DNA of 13,054 bases from Verrucomicrobiales bacterium (GCA_022424805.1 JAKMGR010000038.1:1-13054), one strand, 5' to 3'; positions 1 to 7,298 are shown, counted from the first letter of the stretch. Numbers and translations: made by a program. Notes: generated by a model not told the origin, from the sequence alone.

Positions 1-1
1 C

Positions 2-1336
2 ATTACGTCCGGAGTTGTCCAACTAGTTGTGATCGAATCAAATCTCGCTCGAATCCGAGTAGAGGGCGTTGACGCCGACACCGAGGAATTCATTCGCTCT
101 CAAATGCGTTTGCAGAAGGGCGAGGTGATTCGTTCCACTGACATCCTCCGTGACCTGTCCTGGGTTAACCGCTCACCTTACCGAAAGATCGACATGGTTT
201 ACGCACCAGGTTTTGAATTTGGAACCACGGACGTGATTCTGAAGAGCTACAAGGACCGTGCAAACTGGTTCTACACTGGATACGAAAATTCGGGAACAGA
301 TTTCCTCGGTGAAGACCGGATCATTTTTGGATTTAACTTCGGTGACATCTTCGGTCCGAACCGTTCGATCAGCTACCAGTATACGGGAGATCTTGACTTC
401 GAGCATATCCGCGCGAATTCGCTCGTCTACACCCACACTCTTCCGTGGAGACACTGGGTTACCGTTCTTGCTTCTTACGTGGATATCGATTCTGATCCTA
501 TCCCACAGGGTGGCGCAAACTTTCTCGATTCCGAGGGCGACAACGTTCAGTTGAGTGCTCGTTACGGTATCCAACTTGATGCCAAGGCAAATCGCCAGCG
601 CGAGATGGACTTCGGCTTTGACTGGAAGTCCAACGGAAACAATCTCGAATTCATCGACTTGCAGAACTCCGCCAACCTTCAGTTGTTCGGTTCACGTGTC
701 GAAATCTTCCAGTTCAGCTTGGGCTATCAGGAAACCTTCCAATGGAACCGCGGTGTAACCCAGTTTGACGTTCGAGGTGTTTGGTCACCTGGTAGCTTCA
801 ACCATCACAACAGTGACTTTGTATTCCAGCAGTCACGCGCTGGTTCGAGCTCTGAATACTTCTATGCCATTGCCGGAATTGAGCATCAGCAACGCCTTCG
901 CGAAGACTGGTCCGCTCGCTTCAGATTGCAGGGCCAAACCGCCAATGGAAACCTCCAGCCTTCCGAGCAACTCGGTGCTGGCGGTTATGACACCGTTCGT
1001 GGTTTTGACCAGCGCGTTGCCCGCGGCGACGAGGGCTTCTGGGGTACGTTCGAACTTTACACTCCTGAGCTTTCGATGGGGCGCATCTTCGACTGGGAGA
1101 ATGAGACTGATAGCCTCCGCTTCCTCGGTTTCTTCGACGCAGCCAACTTGAGCAACGTCGATCTTCTTCCTCTTGAGCCTACTAGCTTTCAGATTGGTTC
1201 TGTTGGTCTAGGTCTTCGCTGGAACTACAGCGATTGGTTCAAGTTCCGCGTTGATTACGGTTATCCAGTATTCACCGAGAATGTCATCGCGGATGAGTCC
1301 GGTCGTTTCCACATCGGTGCGACCGCGACATTCTAA
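2..1336 (+). CDS. ShlB/FhaC/HecB-family (TpsB-like) outer membrane translocator, 5' truncated by window edge
   Basis: This is an Omp85-superfamily outer membrane beta-barrel of the two-partner secretion transporter type, which moves a partner exoprotein across the outer membrane. The frame is open to base 2, so the GTG at 29 is probably an internal valine and the real start lies left of the window; 444 residues are visible. The first residues (ITSGVVQLVV then LARIRVEGV) resemble the end of a POTRA domain. They are followed by the TpsB-like segment NRSPYRKIDMVYAPG with a later GTTD, matching the family pattern of an NP-R step then PG...G-TD. The VRGF motif of the barrel's L6 loop is encoded at 995-1006. 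The protein ends in phenylalanine (ATATF), the usual C-terminal signal for outer membrane barrel assembly. Alternating polar/aromatic strands fill the middle. The cognate substrate, if any, is not in the window. Family assignment is firm; the transport role is inferred. Confidence 0.85.
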   Translation: MTSGVVQLVVIESNLARIRVEGVDADTEEFIRSQMRLQKGEVIRSTDILRDLSWVNRSPYRKIDMVYAPGFEFGTTDVILKSYKDRANWFYTGYENSGTDFLGEDRIIFGFNFGDIFGPNRSISYQYTGDLDFEHIRANSLVYTHTLPWRHWVTVLASYVDIDSDPIPQGGANFLDSEGDNVQLSARYGIQLDAKANRQREMDFGFDWKSNGNNLEFIDLQNSANLQLFGSRVEIFQFSLGYQETFQWNRGVTQFDVRGVWSPGSFNHHNSDFVFQQSRAGSSSEYFYAIAGIEHQQRLREDWSARFRLQGQTANGNLQPSEQLGAGGYDTVRGFDQRVARGDEGFWGTFELYTPELSMGRIFDWENETDSLRFLGFFDAANLSNVDLLPLEPTSFQIGSVGLGLRWNYSDWFKFRVDYGYPVFTENVIADESGRFHIGATATF

Positions 1337-1366
1337 GCGAGAGCTGACTCAACTTTTTCATCATGC

Positions 1367-1396
1367 AAAAGCTTCGGAGAGATGCGGGGCTTTTTT
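1367..1396 (+). terminator. Rho-independent terminator of the TpsB-like gene
   Basis: AAAAGCTTCG (1367-1376) pairs over ten positions, including two G-T wobbles, with CGGGGCTTTT (1385-1394) around an 8-base loop. The 3' arm runs directly into a T6 tract. It lies 30 bases after the stop codon at 1334-1336. Confidence 0.75.
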
Positions 1397-1465
1397 GCTT
1401 TGAGGGCTTGTCGGCTGGTTTGTCTGGGCAGAAAGGATTTTCAGAGTAGGGAAATCGAAGGACTG

Positions 1466-1522
1466 GCGTTTCCGAGGGGGAAAATGGGTAACTGAAAACT
1501 TGAAACTCTCTCCCGGAAACGC
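1466..1522. promoter_or_regulatory. 9-bp perfect inverted repeat upstream of the isomerase gene
   Basis: GCGTTTCCG (1466-1474) and CGGAAACGC (1514-1522) are exact reverse complements separated by 39 bases. They sit between the preceding terminator and the isomerase start at 1608, where a promoter or operator is expected. The arms could be half-sites for a looping or dimeric regulator, or a leader hairpin. No T-tract follows, so this is not a terminator. A related TCGGTTTCCG lies just downstream at about 1529-1538. The function is not known from sequence. Confidence 0.35.
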
Positions 1523-1607
1523 TAGGTAATCGGTTTCCGTGTGCTGATGCCAAGACTGTCGCGGCGCCGGGAATTTTAAACGAACCACAAACTGATTCTG
1601 CAACGCA

Positions 1608-2600
1608 ATGGGAAGACCTGTAACACTATTCACCGGCCAATGGGCCGACCTCGACTGCGAGACCATCATCACTAAGGCCAAGGAAATGGGCTACGGAGGC
1701 GTTGAACTCGGCTGCTGGGGAGATCACTTTGAAGTTGATAAAGCGGACGCCGACTACTGCAAGGCGAAGCGCGAGCTTCTCGATAAGCACGACATGAAGT
1801 GCTACGCGATTTCGAGCCACCTTGTCGGTCAGGCCGTTTGCGATTTGATTGACGAGCGTCACAAGCAGATTCTTCCCGAGTATGTCTGGGGCGATGGTGA
1901 TCCCGAAGGCGTTCGCCAGCGCGCTGCGGAGGAACTGAAGAGAACTGCGGTTGCTGCGAAAGAGTTCGGTGTGAGTGTCGTGAACGGATTTACCGGATCA
2001 TCTATCTGGCATTTGCTCTATTCTTTCCCTCCTGTCCTTCCGGGACAAATCGAAGGGGGCTTCAAGGATTTTGCGGACCGATTTGGTCCGATCATGGATA
2101 CGTTTCAAGAGAACGGTATCAAGTTTGCTCTTGAAGTTCACCCGACCGAGATCGCATTCGACATCGCTTCTGCCGAGACTGCCTTGGAGGCGATCGACCA
2201 TCATCCGAGCTTCGGATTCAACTATGACCCGAGCCACCTCGGCTACCAGGGCGTTGACTACGTGGAATTCATCTACCGATTCTCTGATCGCATCAACCAC
2301 GTACACATGAAGGACGTGAGTTGGTCTGACCATCCTGTCGATGCAGGTGTTTTCGGCGGTCACGTAGATTTCCACGACCGCAAGCGCTTCTGGGACTTCA
2401 AGTCTGTCGGGCGTGGCAACATCAACTTTGAGAAGATCATTCGTGCTCTTAACGACATCGAATACAAAGGTCCACTTTCCGTTGAGTGGGAAGACGGTGC
2501 CATGGACCGCGAGGCCGGTGCATCCGAGTCAGCTGAGTTTGTTAAGAAAGTCGATTTTCCAGCATCGAACATCGTGTTCGATGCCCAGTTCGATCAGTAG
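1608..2600 (+). CDS. Sugar phosphate isomerase/epimerase family protein (xylose isomerase-like TIM barrel)
   Basis: This 330-residue cytoplasmic protein belongs to the xylose-isomerase-like TIM-barrel group (COG1082/AP endonuclease family 2 fold), whose members isomerise or epimerise sugars with a divalent metal. Barrel-strand motifs occur in order: GGVEL (residues 30-34), AISSH (67-71), ALEVHP (174-179), FNYDPSH (204-210), HVHMKD (231-236) and LSVEWED (290-296). Glu176, Asp207, His233 and Glu293 are the probable metal ligands, and all are present. The stretch 240-260, rich in Asp and His, is a lid-like insertion. No signal peptide is seen. The start is the ATG at 1608, with no recognisable Shine-Dalgarno before it. 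No dehydrogenase partner (Gfo/Idh), often adjacent to such genes, is in the window, so the substrate cannot be named. It converges on the transporter operon. Fold and metal site are sure; the reaction is not. Confidence 0.88.
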   Translation: MGRPVTLFTGQWADLDCETIITKAKEMGYGGVELGCWGDHFEVDKADADYCKAKRELLDKHDMKCYAISSHLVGQAVCDLIDERHKQILPEYVWGDGDPEGVRQRAAEELKRTAVAAKEFGVSVVNGFTGSSIWHLLYSFPPVLPGQIEGGFKDFADRFGPIMDTFQENGIKFALEVHPTEIAFDIASAETALEAIDHHPSFGFNYDPSHLGYQGVDYVEFIYRFSDRINHVHMKDVSWSDHPVDAGVFGGHVDFHDRKRFWDFKSVGRGNINFEKIIRALNDIEYKGPLSVEWEDGAMDREAGASESAEFVKKVDFPASNIVFDAQFDQ

Positions 2601-2621
2601 ATCGAAGCGCAATCTCATTTT

Positions 2622-2656
2622 AAGAGCTCGAACATCAGCCGATGTTCGAGCTTTTT
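2622..2656. terminator. Hairpin terminator between convergent genes (isomerase and tctA)
   Basis: AGCTCGAACATC (2625-2636) and GATGTTCGAGCT (2641-2652) form a perfect 12-bp stem with an AGCC loop. A T-run at 2652-2656 makes it a strong terminator for the plus-strand isomerase. On the minus strand the following sequence is TCTTAAAA, a weaker U-tract, so action in both directions is plausible but less certain. The tctA stop codon (2637-2635) falls within the hairpin, and the last codons of tctA form one arm. Confidence 0.85.
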
Positions 2657-4107
2657 GCATTTCTCAGGCTGAAGAAGAGGAGAATACTTGCAGCAACCAG
2701 GCAGATTACTGAGAACGGAGACTGAAAAAGCGGCGCGTAGCTCCCGCCGCTTTTCATGAGCCCTCCGGCGAGGTTCTTCTCGGCGATAGGGGTGAGAACA
2801 AAGCCGATTACGAATGGTGCCATGGGAACCCGACCTTTCAACAGAAGGATACCGAGCAGCCCGAAGGCCACCATGACCCAGACGTCGAACATTCGATTTC
2901 CGATGCAGTAGGCGCCGACAACACTGCAGACGAGGATGCACGGTGCGAGGCGCTGTCGGTTGATGCCAGCGAGTTTTGCGATCCAGCGGGCCGACGAAAG
3001 CATCAGGATCACCATCACGACATTCGATACCAGGTAGGCGGTGATGAGCGAATATACCGTCCCGGGATGATTCTGGAAAAGCAATGGCCCCGGCTGAAGG
3101 CCATGCAGAATGAAGGCACCGAGCAAAATTGCATCAACGACACTGCCGGGAATGCCCAGCGAAATCAGGGGGATGAGAGCGCCGCCAACGGTTGCGTTGT
3201 TCGCCGATTCAGAAGCTACTAATCCTTCCTCCGATCCTTTGCCAAATTCCTCGGGTTCTTTCGAGGAATGGCGAGCGACGCCATAGGCAATGGTCGAGCC
3301 AATGTTCGCGCCGATCCCTGGCAGGATACCAATGAAGGTTCCGATTGCGCTGGAGCGGATCAAATTTCCTAGTTGGGCGATCCAATCCTTCAGGCTGACC
3401 CGGACCCGGTCGACCTTTGCGGAAAGTGGATTCGCCTTTGCAGGAGAACGCGTCGCCAAATCAAGAAAGGCCTGGCTGAGAGCGAACAGTCCGATCAGGA
3501 CAGGCAGCAGATTGAATCCATCATTTAACTCAGCAAGTCCGAAAGTGTAGCGGACTTCGCCTGTTGCCGGATGAGGCCCGGGGAGGGCTACGAGGCAGCC
3601 TAGGGCTCCCGAGATGAGACCTTTTCCCAATCCAATTCGCCCTGGCTCTGCCACTGAAATGATGAAAACCATCGCCATCGCGGTGAGAGCGAAAAGGTCG
3701 AACTTGCTGAGCTTTACGGACCACTCGGCAAGTGGCCCTGCGAGAAAGAGCAAGGCAAGGCCGGAAAGCATCCCACCAATAAACGAAGCCCCAATCCCCA
3801 GTCCGAGTGCTCGTCCGGGCCGACCTGCTTCCGTCATCGGGTGAGCGTCGAGGAGAGTGATCATCGCAGCCGGTGTCCCCGGAATTTTCAGCAAGGTCGC
3901 CGAAATGAGCCCACCGCTGACGGACCCAGTGTAGAGCGAGACAAGTAAGGCCAAGGCAGATGATTCCTCCATCGAGAAAGTGAGAGGCACGACGAGAGCG
4001 ATCACCATCGCGCCAGTCAGTCCAGGTACAGCCCCCACAAGCATTCCGGCGGAGACACCCAGAACGATCCATGGCGTGAGGGGGAGTAGATCAGAGAGCG
4101 AACTCAT
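2635..4107 (-). CDS. tctA: Tripartite tricarboxylate transporter permease, TctA family
   Basis: This 490-residue, very hydrophobic inner membrane protein is the large permease subunit of a tripartite tricarboxylate transporter (TTT), which takes up carboxylates delivered by a periplasmic receptor and is driven by an ion gradient. The length is usual for TctA (about 500). Both hallmark half-repeats are present: GAVPGLTGAM (25-34) followed by YTGSVSGG and LLKIPGTPA (59-80), and in the second half GILPGIGANIGS, then SESANNA with GALIPLISLGIPGS. The start ATG overlaps the stop of the upstream tctC-tctB fusion by 4 bp (ATGA, 4107-4104), indicating translational coupling. Its stop lies inside the intergenic terminator hairpin. 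The substrate is unknown, since TTT systems handle citrate, tartrate, terephthalate and other acids. The family call is firm. Confidence 0.93.
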   Translation of the reverse strand: MSSLSDLLPLTPWIVLGVSAGMLVGAVPGLTGAMVIALVVPLTFSMEESSALALLVSLYTGSVSGGLISATLLKIPGTPAAMITLLDAHPMTEAGRPGRALGLGIGASFIGGMLSGLALLFLAGPLAEWSVKLSKFDLFALTAMAMVFIISVAEPGRIGLGKGLISGALGCLVALPGPHPATGEVRYTFGLAELNDGFNLLPVLIGLFALSQAFLDLATRSPAKANPLSAKVDRVRVSLKDWIAQLGNLIRSSAIGTFIGILPGIGANIGSTIAYGVARHSSKEPEEFGKGSEEGLVASESANNATVGGALIPLISLGIPGSVVDAILLGAFILHGLQPGPLLFQNHPGTVYSLITAYLVSNVVMVILMLSSARWIAKLAGINRQRLAPCILVCSVVGAYCIGNRMFDVWVMVAFGLLGILLLKGRVPMAPFVIGFVLTPIAEKNLAGGLMKSGGSYAPLFQSPFSVICLVAASILLFFSLRNAKSSNIG

Positions 4108-5372
4108 GGTAGTCGATAGCTGAGCAGGGTGCTGAGGAAGAGGAACAGGACGAGCGGAACCAGCACGGCGGTGAGCACTGATTTGGCAAGATCACGTCTT
4201 TCGAAATGCATGAGGAAAGAGACGAAGAGAAAGGCGACGCTCAGCGGAAGGAACCATCCGTCGAGGAATTGCAGAAGCAGCAGGTAGGCAGCGACAACGA
4301 TCGCGGTAGGGAAGAAGTCTTTTGCTCCCATTTTGGATTCGCTTGGAAGTTCCCGGGATTGAATCCAACCTCCGATTCCGGCAATTACGAGTCCGACAAG
4401 GAGCGTGATGGCAATCGGTATCAAGAGATTCGGAAGCTTTGTCCCTTCGGAGATAACGGAAAGGGATCGAAGGTTGCTTTCCTTCTGAACCATGGCGTCG
4501 CGCAGACCATCGCCATCCAGAAAGACTTGATCGATCTGCTGTTCTGAGAAAATTTTCTGCACACTCTCCAGATTCATCGCTGCAGATAAGGTGTTCGCGA
4601 AGTCCTCAGCCAATGCTGGATCGGCGCCTTCCGGCATCCACCAGCCTTGGAGATTATCGTAGGTGACTTCAAGTCCCGATTCGGCTGCGGTGGGGATTTT
4701 CGGCATGGCCGGGTGTCGATTTTCTCCGAGAAATGCGAGAGCGCGCAGGCCTCCGCTCTGGAAGGACATGTATTCGGAGACCGAAAACGCGCTCGCAACC
4801 ATGTGGCCGCCGCTGAGGTCGGCAAAGCGAGTCGCTCCTCCACCTGATTGCACATAGCGAAATGCCGCGCTGCCATGCGTGTGTTCAAGGATCCGGGCCA
4901 TGTAGTAACTCGGAGCTCCGATGTTCGCAGCGAAGGTGATGGTATCCGGGTTTTTCGCGGCTTGGTCGAGTAACGAACCCAGATCAGAGTAGGGAGACTT
5001 TTCCGAAACGCAGATGACCATGCCAACCGAACCTGTCGCTGCGATCGGGGTGAAATCTTCCGGACCGTAGAGCGTTCGTTCCGCGTGCTTTGCGGTGATG
5101 ATGCCGTCATGAAGAAACAGCAGGTTCGAGCCATCTGCAGGAGCTTTCCTCGCCCGCCGACTCCCAATGGTTCCCCCGGCTCCAGGGATATTTACGACGA
5201 CCCAGGGCACGTCGGACAGCTTTTCCTGGTTGATGGCACGGGTGAAGACCCGGGCAAGCGTGTCGCTGCCTCCTCCGGGCGCGAAAGGGACAATCACCTG
5301 AACGGCCTTGTCTCGGCCTTCGGCTGTGAAAGCAGCAAGTAAGAGGGCGGAAAGCGGGAGAAGGCGTCGCAT
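4104..5372 (-). CDS. TctC-TctB fusion: periplasmic solute-binding domain joined to small membrane subunit of a tricarboxylate-type transporter
   Basis: One continuous 422-residue frame combines two normally separate TTT subunits. Residues 1-19 (MRRLLPLSALLLAAFTAEG) form a signal peptide. Residues about 22-308 are a TctC/Bug-type receptor: VPFAPGGGSDTLAR (28-41), NIPGAGGTIGS (61-71), ADG (79-81), FAANIGAPS (147-155), SGGGA (176-180) and PTAAESGL (227-234) match family signatures. Residues about 314-420 hold roughly four hydrophobic segments (314-336, 354-372, 373-389, 397-418) resembling the C-terminal part of TctB. The charged loops SRELPSESKMGAKD and HFERRDLAK would be cytoplasmic, which fits a periplasmic receptor domain entering the membrane from outside. 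The ATG at 5372, one base after the upstream stop, is chosen because it begins the signal peptide directly. In-frame ATGs at 5396 and 5429 are possible but would overlap the upstream gene. The receptor assignment is firm; the TctB assignment is by position and hydropathy. Confidence 0.85.
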   Translation of the reverse strand: MRRLLPLSALLLAAFTAEGRDKAVQVIVPFAPGGGSDTLARVFTRAINQEKLSDVPWVVVNIPGAGGTIGSRRARKAPADGSNLLFLHDGIITAKHAERTLYGPEDFTPIAATGSVGMVICVSEKSPYSDLGSLLDQAAKNPDTITFAANIGAPSYYMARILEHTHGSAAFRYVQSGGGATRFADLSGGHMVASAFSVSEYMSFQSGGLRALAFLGENRHPAMPKIPTAAESGLEVTYDNLQGWWMPEGADPALAEDFANTLSAAMNLESVQKIFSEQQIDQVFLDGDGLRDAMVQKESNLRSLSVISEGTKLPNLLIPIAITLLVGLVIAGIGGWIQSRELPSESKMGAKDFFPTAIVVAAYLLLLQFLDGWFLPLSVAFLFVSFLMHFERRDLAKSVLTAVLVPLVLFLFLSTLLSYRLP

Positions 5373-5373
5373 A

Positions 5374-5781
5374 TCACTGATGAGTCGAAATGACATAGGC
5401 CCAGTTCGCGACGATGAGAAGTAATCCAAGCGGAAGTAGGATCGGTTTCGGAATCGAAATCGCGGCCCGATAGCCCAGGCAGATCCAGGTGAGAATCCAG
5501 AGGCCGGCGATCGGAAGAGCGAGGCTCACCAGTGGGTTCGAGAAAAAGGCATCCGACAATCGTCCACTTGCAAGCGACAGGGACGCTGCGGTTCCTCCAC
5601 AGAGAGGGCAGGGTATCCCGAGAAATCGGTTCACCGCGCACAGCGTCATATCAAGGTTCGTGCGAGTCCCGATGAAGTAGGCTGTCAGAACCGTCCCGAC
5701 ATAGACAAGCAGGCCCAAAAAAAATCCGCGCGTCCAACCTTCAAAAAAGCTGGCGCGCGGAACTTTTTCCAATCGGAGCAT
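5374..5781 (-). CDS. DUF2752 family membrane protein
   Basis: This is a small inner membrane protein of 135 residues from the ATG at 5781; an in-frame ATG at 5841 would give 155 residues but overlaps the preceding gene by 50 bp. The DUF2752 signature CPLCGGTAA (residues 58-66), with a Cys-X2-Cys pair, is followed by NPL (82-84), as in the family. Hydrophobic segments lie at about 19-36, 84-103 and 113-131. The family's function is not established; the cysteine pair could bind metal or form a disulfide. It is second in the minus-strand operon: 10 bp after the DUF4190-like gene and 1 bp before the TctC-TctB start. Its association with a tricarboxylate transporter is positional and may not be functional. 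The family call is confident. Confidence 0.8.
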   Translation of the reverse strand: MLRLEKVPRASFFEGWTRGFFLGLLVYVGTVLTAYFIGTRTNLDMTLCAVNRFLGIPCPLCGGTAASLSLASGRLSDAFFSNPLVSLALPIAGLWILTWICLGYRAAISIPKPILLPLGLLLIVANWAYVISTHQ

Positions 5782-5791
5782 TGTCCGAAAT

Positions 5792-6079
5792 TTACTGGGC
5801 CGGAATCGCCTCAAATGCGCCCTGTGAAGCGGCTGTGCCAATGACGAGAACGAAGAATCCGATGTAAACGATAATCCCCAAAGCCCAGAGGATTACTGAG
5901 ATAATGCCGCAAATCTTGCCGGCCTTAGCTTGGCCAAGACCCTCCGGGTCCATGGTGTTGCTTTCCATTTTAGGGATATCCTTGTTACCCATGACCCAGC
6001 CAATGATCCCGCAAATGGGACAAATGACGATGCCGAGAATTCCAAGGACGAGAATAGTTGTTCCGCGATGTGGTTCCAT
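5792..6079 (-). CDS. DUF4190-like small membrane protein
   Basis: This 95-residue protein has two hydrophobic helices, about 8-29 (TTILVLGILGIVICPICGII) and 54-83. They are joined by a polar loop (NKDIPKMESNTMDPEGLGQAKAGK). The pattern of a LGILG helix, a G-rich turn, a polar loop ending in GLGQAKAGK, then a second helix fits DUF4190-type proteins (canonically S-LGI-G, then G-A-AG-I-G). The function is unknown. It is the first gene of the minus-strand run, so the operon promoter should lie in 6080-6197. No convincing Shine-Dalgarno precedes the ATG at 6079. DUF4190 and DUF2752 proteins are both small membrane proteins and are placed back to back here, which suggests a joint membrane role. Confidence 0.7.
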   Translation of the reverse strand: MEPHRGTTILVLGILGIVICPICGIIGWVMGNKDIPKMESNTMDPEGLGQAKAGKICGIISVILWALGIIVYIGFFVLVIGTAASQGAFEAIPAQ

Positions 6080-6197
6080 AGTGACGTTAGTGTTTCGTAA
6101 GAGAACAATTCCGTCAATGCCAAAACAACCCTCACGGAGTAGTTTTCATCTTCTTTGGTTTTGCTCCTGCCCCTATTGGGTCTTTGAACAAACCCTT

Positions 6198-6827
6198 TTA
6201 CTCCTTTGCCAGAATCATGCTGAGACGATCTGCGAGATAGCGGAGTCGTTCTGTGACATCGAGCATCTCGATGAGTTGCTGTCGCTCAGTCGGATCGTGG
6301 AGAAAGGTCTGGGCGACAACATCGGAAATAGTAGCCGGATCACTGACCCCGGCTAGGTGATCGCGCATTTGATCCGACATCGGCTTTCCATATCCGCAAA
6401 GTTTTCCGGAAAGGTCTACTACCTCAAGAGCAGCTTCGGCAGCTTCATCGGGATCTTCGATGTGGGAACGTCGGGGTATGATGGTAGCAATACGGAAAGG
6501 ATGATGCTGCTCGAATCCGAGGATCTCGACTCTCTGCAATCCCGACAACATGAGGTGGGAGGTTCCGTCGGGATGAGTGACACAGGCTCGAATCAGTCCG
6601 ATCGTGGTCAGGCGATGAATGGGATCGTTGCTTTCGTCCGTATCAATGCCTGGTATGGCATGCCCCAGACAGAACATCCTGTCTCGCTCCAGCGCAGAAG
6701 AAAGCATGTCGCGGTAGCGTTGCTCAAAGAGGAAGAGTGGCATGTAGCTGTAGGGGAACAGGGTAGCTTCACCGAGCACCATTACGGGTGCGGTGTCCGG
6801 GATTTTGGCCGGATCGTCTTCTTCCAT
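6198..6827 (-). CDS. LON peptidase substrate-binding (N-terminal) domain protein
   Basis: This 209-residue cytoplasmic protein is made almost entirely of the LON N-terminal substrate-binding domain, with no AAA+ or protease domain. It shows the domain's entry strand and signature VMVLGEATLFPYSYMPLFLF (15-34) followed by EQRYRDM (35-41). Further on are the G-I/LG-I-type strands IGLIRACVTHPDGT and LMLSGLQRVEILGF, then a C-terminal helical part (about 135-209). Stand-alone proteins of this kind (COG2802-like) are common, but their role is poorly defined; substrate recognition for proteolysis is an inference from Lon. It is transcribed divergently from rpsO with 173 bp between. It is separated from the DUF4190 gene by 118 bp with no strong terminator, so read-through into the transporter operon is possible. 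Confidence 0.87.
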   Translation of the reverse strand: MEEDDPAKIPDTAPVMVLGEATLFPYSYMPLFLFEQRYRDMLSSALERDRMFCLGHAIPGIDTDESNDPIHRLTTIGLIRACVTHPDGTSHLMLSGLQRVEILGFEQHHPFRIATIIPRRSHIEDPDEAAEAALEVVDLSGKLCGYGKPMSDQMRDHLAGVSDPATISDVVAQTFLHDPTERQQLIEMLDVTERLRYLADRLSMILAKE

Positions 6828-6905
6828 TAATAGAGTTTACGAAGGGAAGTGGAAATCGTCCTCGCGTTTTTTGCGGAAAAAGCTTTGGCTTTGCCATATT
6901 TTCCA

Positions 6906-6933
6906 TTGCATCAGGGTCGAATCATGGTTTAAT
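6906..6933 (+). promoter_or_regulatory. Possible sigma-70-type promoter for rpsO
   Basis: TTGCAT (6906-6911) and TTTAAT (6928-6933) are spaced by 16 bases. The -10 box matches TATAAT at 5 of 6 positions, but the -35 box is weak (3 of 6). The position, about 70 bases before the rpsO start, is sensible and would leave a leader containing the 6969-6987 hairpin. Confidence 0.3.
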
Positions 6934-6968
6934 GCGCGCTCCTATCATAGATGGTTAAAAACAAACAA

Positions 6969-6987
6969 TGGCATCAAGGTGATGCTG
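6969..6987 (+). promoter_or_regulatory. Leader hairpin just upstream of rpsO
   Basis: GCATCA (6971-6976) and TGATGC (6980-6985) form a perfect 6-bp stem with loop AGG, extendable by G-T and T-G wobbles (6970/6986, 6969/6987). The loop and 3' arm read AGGTGAT, complementary to the 16S rRNA anti-Shine-Dalgarno end, but 17 bases from the start codon at 7001. S15 is known to repress its own mRNA through leader structures in several phyla, so this is a candidate autoregulatory site. The regulatory role is inferred. Confidence 0.35.
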
Positions 6988-7000
6988 CTCTTGTCTACAA

Positions 7001-7258
7001 ATGAGTGAATCTACAGACACATTGGCCGGACTTCGGCTTCACGAGGGTGATACTGGAAGTGCAGATGTGCAAATCGCGCGTCTCACGGATCGTATCACTC
7101 ATTTGACTGACCACATGTCAGACAACAAAAAGGATCTTTCTTCGCGCCGCGGACTTCTACGTCTCGTGGCTCGTCGTAGAAAGCTTCTTGATTATCTTGC
7201 TCGCACAGATCACGAGCGATATGAAAAAGTTCTCGCTGCCCTCGGCCTCCGCCGATAG
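7001..7258 (+). CDS. rpsO: 30S ribosomal protein S15
   Basis: This is the primary 16S rRNA-binding protein of the small-subunit platform, which organises the junction around helices 20-22. The 85-residue product is close to the usual 88-89. It carries the family motifs [22 protein letters not shown] (about 17-38), then [29 protein letters not shown] (37-66) and [14 protein letters not shown] at the end. The His and Asp of the [11 protein letters not shown] segment and the RRGLLRLV helix are the RNA-binding parts. The N-terminus ([16 protein letters not shown]) is slightly divergent from the common K-rich start. The ATG at 7001 has no Shine-Dalgarno at normal spacing. It sits upstream of pnp as in many bacteria. 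Confidence 0.97.
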   Translation: MSESTDTLAGLRLHEGDTGSADVQIARLTDRITHLTDHMSDNKKDLSSRRGLLRLVARRRKLLDYLARTDHERYEKVLAALGLRR

Positions 7259-7269
7259 TTGAAGGGTTG

Positions 7270-7298
7270 AAAGCGTCGGTTTTTGGCGCTTTTTCTTT
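7270..7298 (+). terminator. Intrinsic terminator between rpsO and pnp
   Basis: AAAGCGTC (7270-7277) pairs with GGCGCTTT (7285-7292), with one G-T wobble, around loop GGTTTTT. It is followed by more T residues. It begins 11 bases after the rpsO stop, so part or most of rpsO transcription should end before pnp. Confidence 0.75.

Noticed and set aside
29..31. GTG as the start codon of the TpsB-like gene
   Set aside because: The frame is open upstream to base 2 and the preceding residues (ITSGVVQLVV) continue a POTRA-like strand pattern, so the true start is outside the window.
3530..4072. 180-codon frame on the minus strand within tctA
   Set aside because: It is an alternative frame of tctA rich in Arg, Trp and Gly without hydrophobic organisation; tctA itself has clear family motifs.
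5373..5841. Upstream ATGs at 5429/5396 (TctC-TctB) and 5841 (DUF2752)
   Set aside because: They would create overlaps with preceding genes and add non-family N-terminal residues; the later ATGs at 5372 and 5781 give a clean signal peptide and short intergenic gaps.
6090..6125. Minus-strand TTGACG/TTGGCA hexamers as a -35 box for the DUF4190 operon
   Set aside because: Good -35 matches, but no acceptable -10 hexamer at 16-18 bases downstream, so no promoter call is made.
6160..6200. Possible terminator GGGTCTTTG/CAAACCC between the LON-domain gene and the DUF4190 gene
   Set aside because: The stem has a two-base bulge and an impossible 2-base loop unless opened further, and on the minus strand no T-tract follows.
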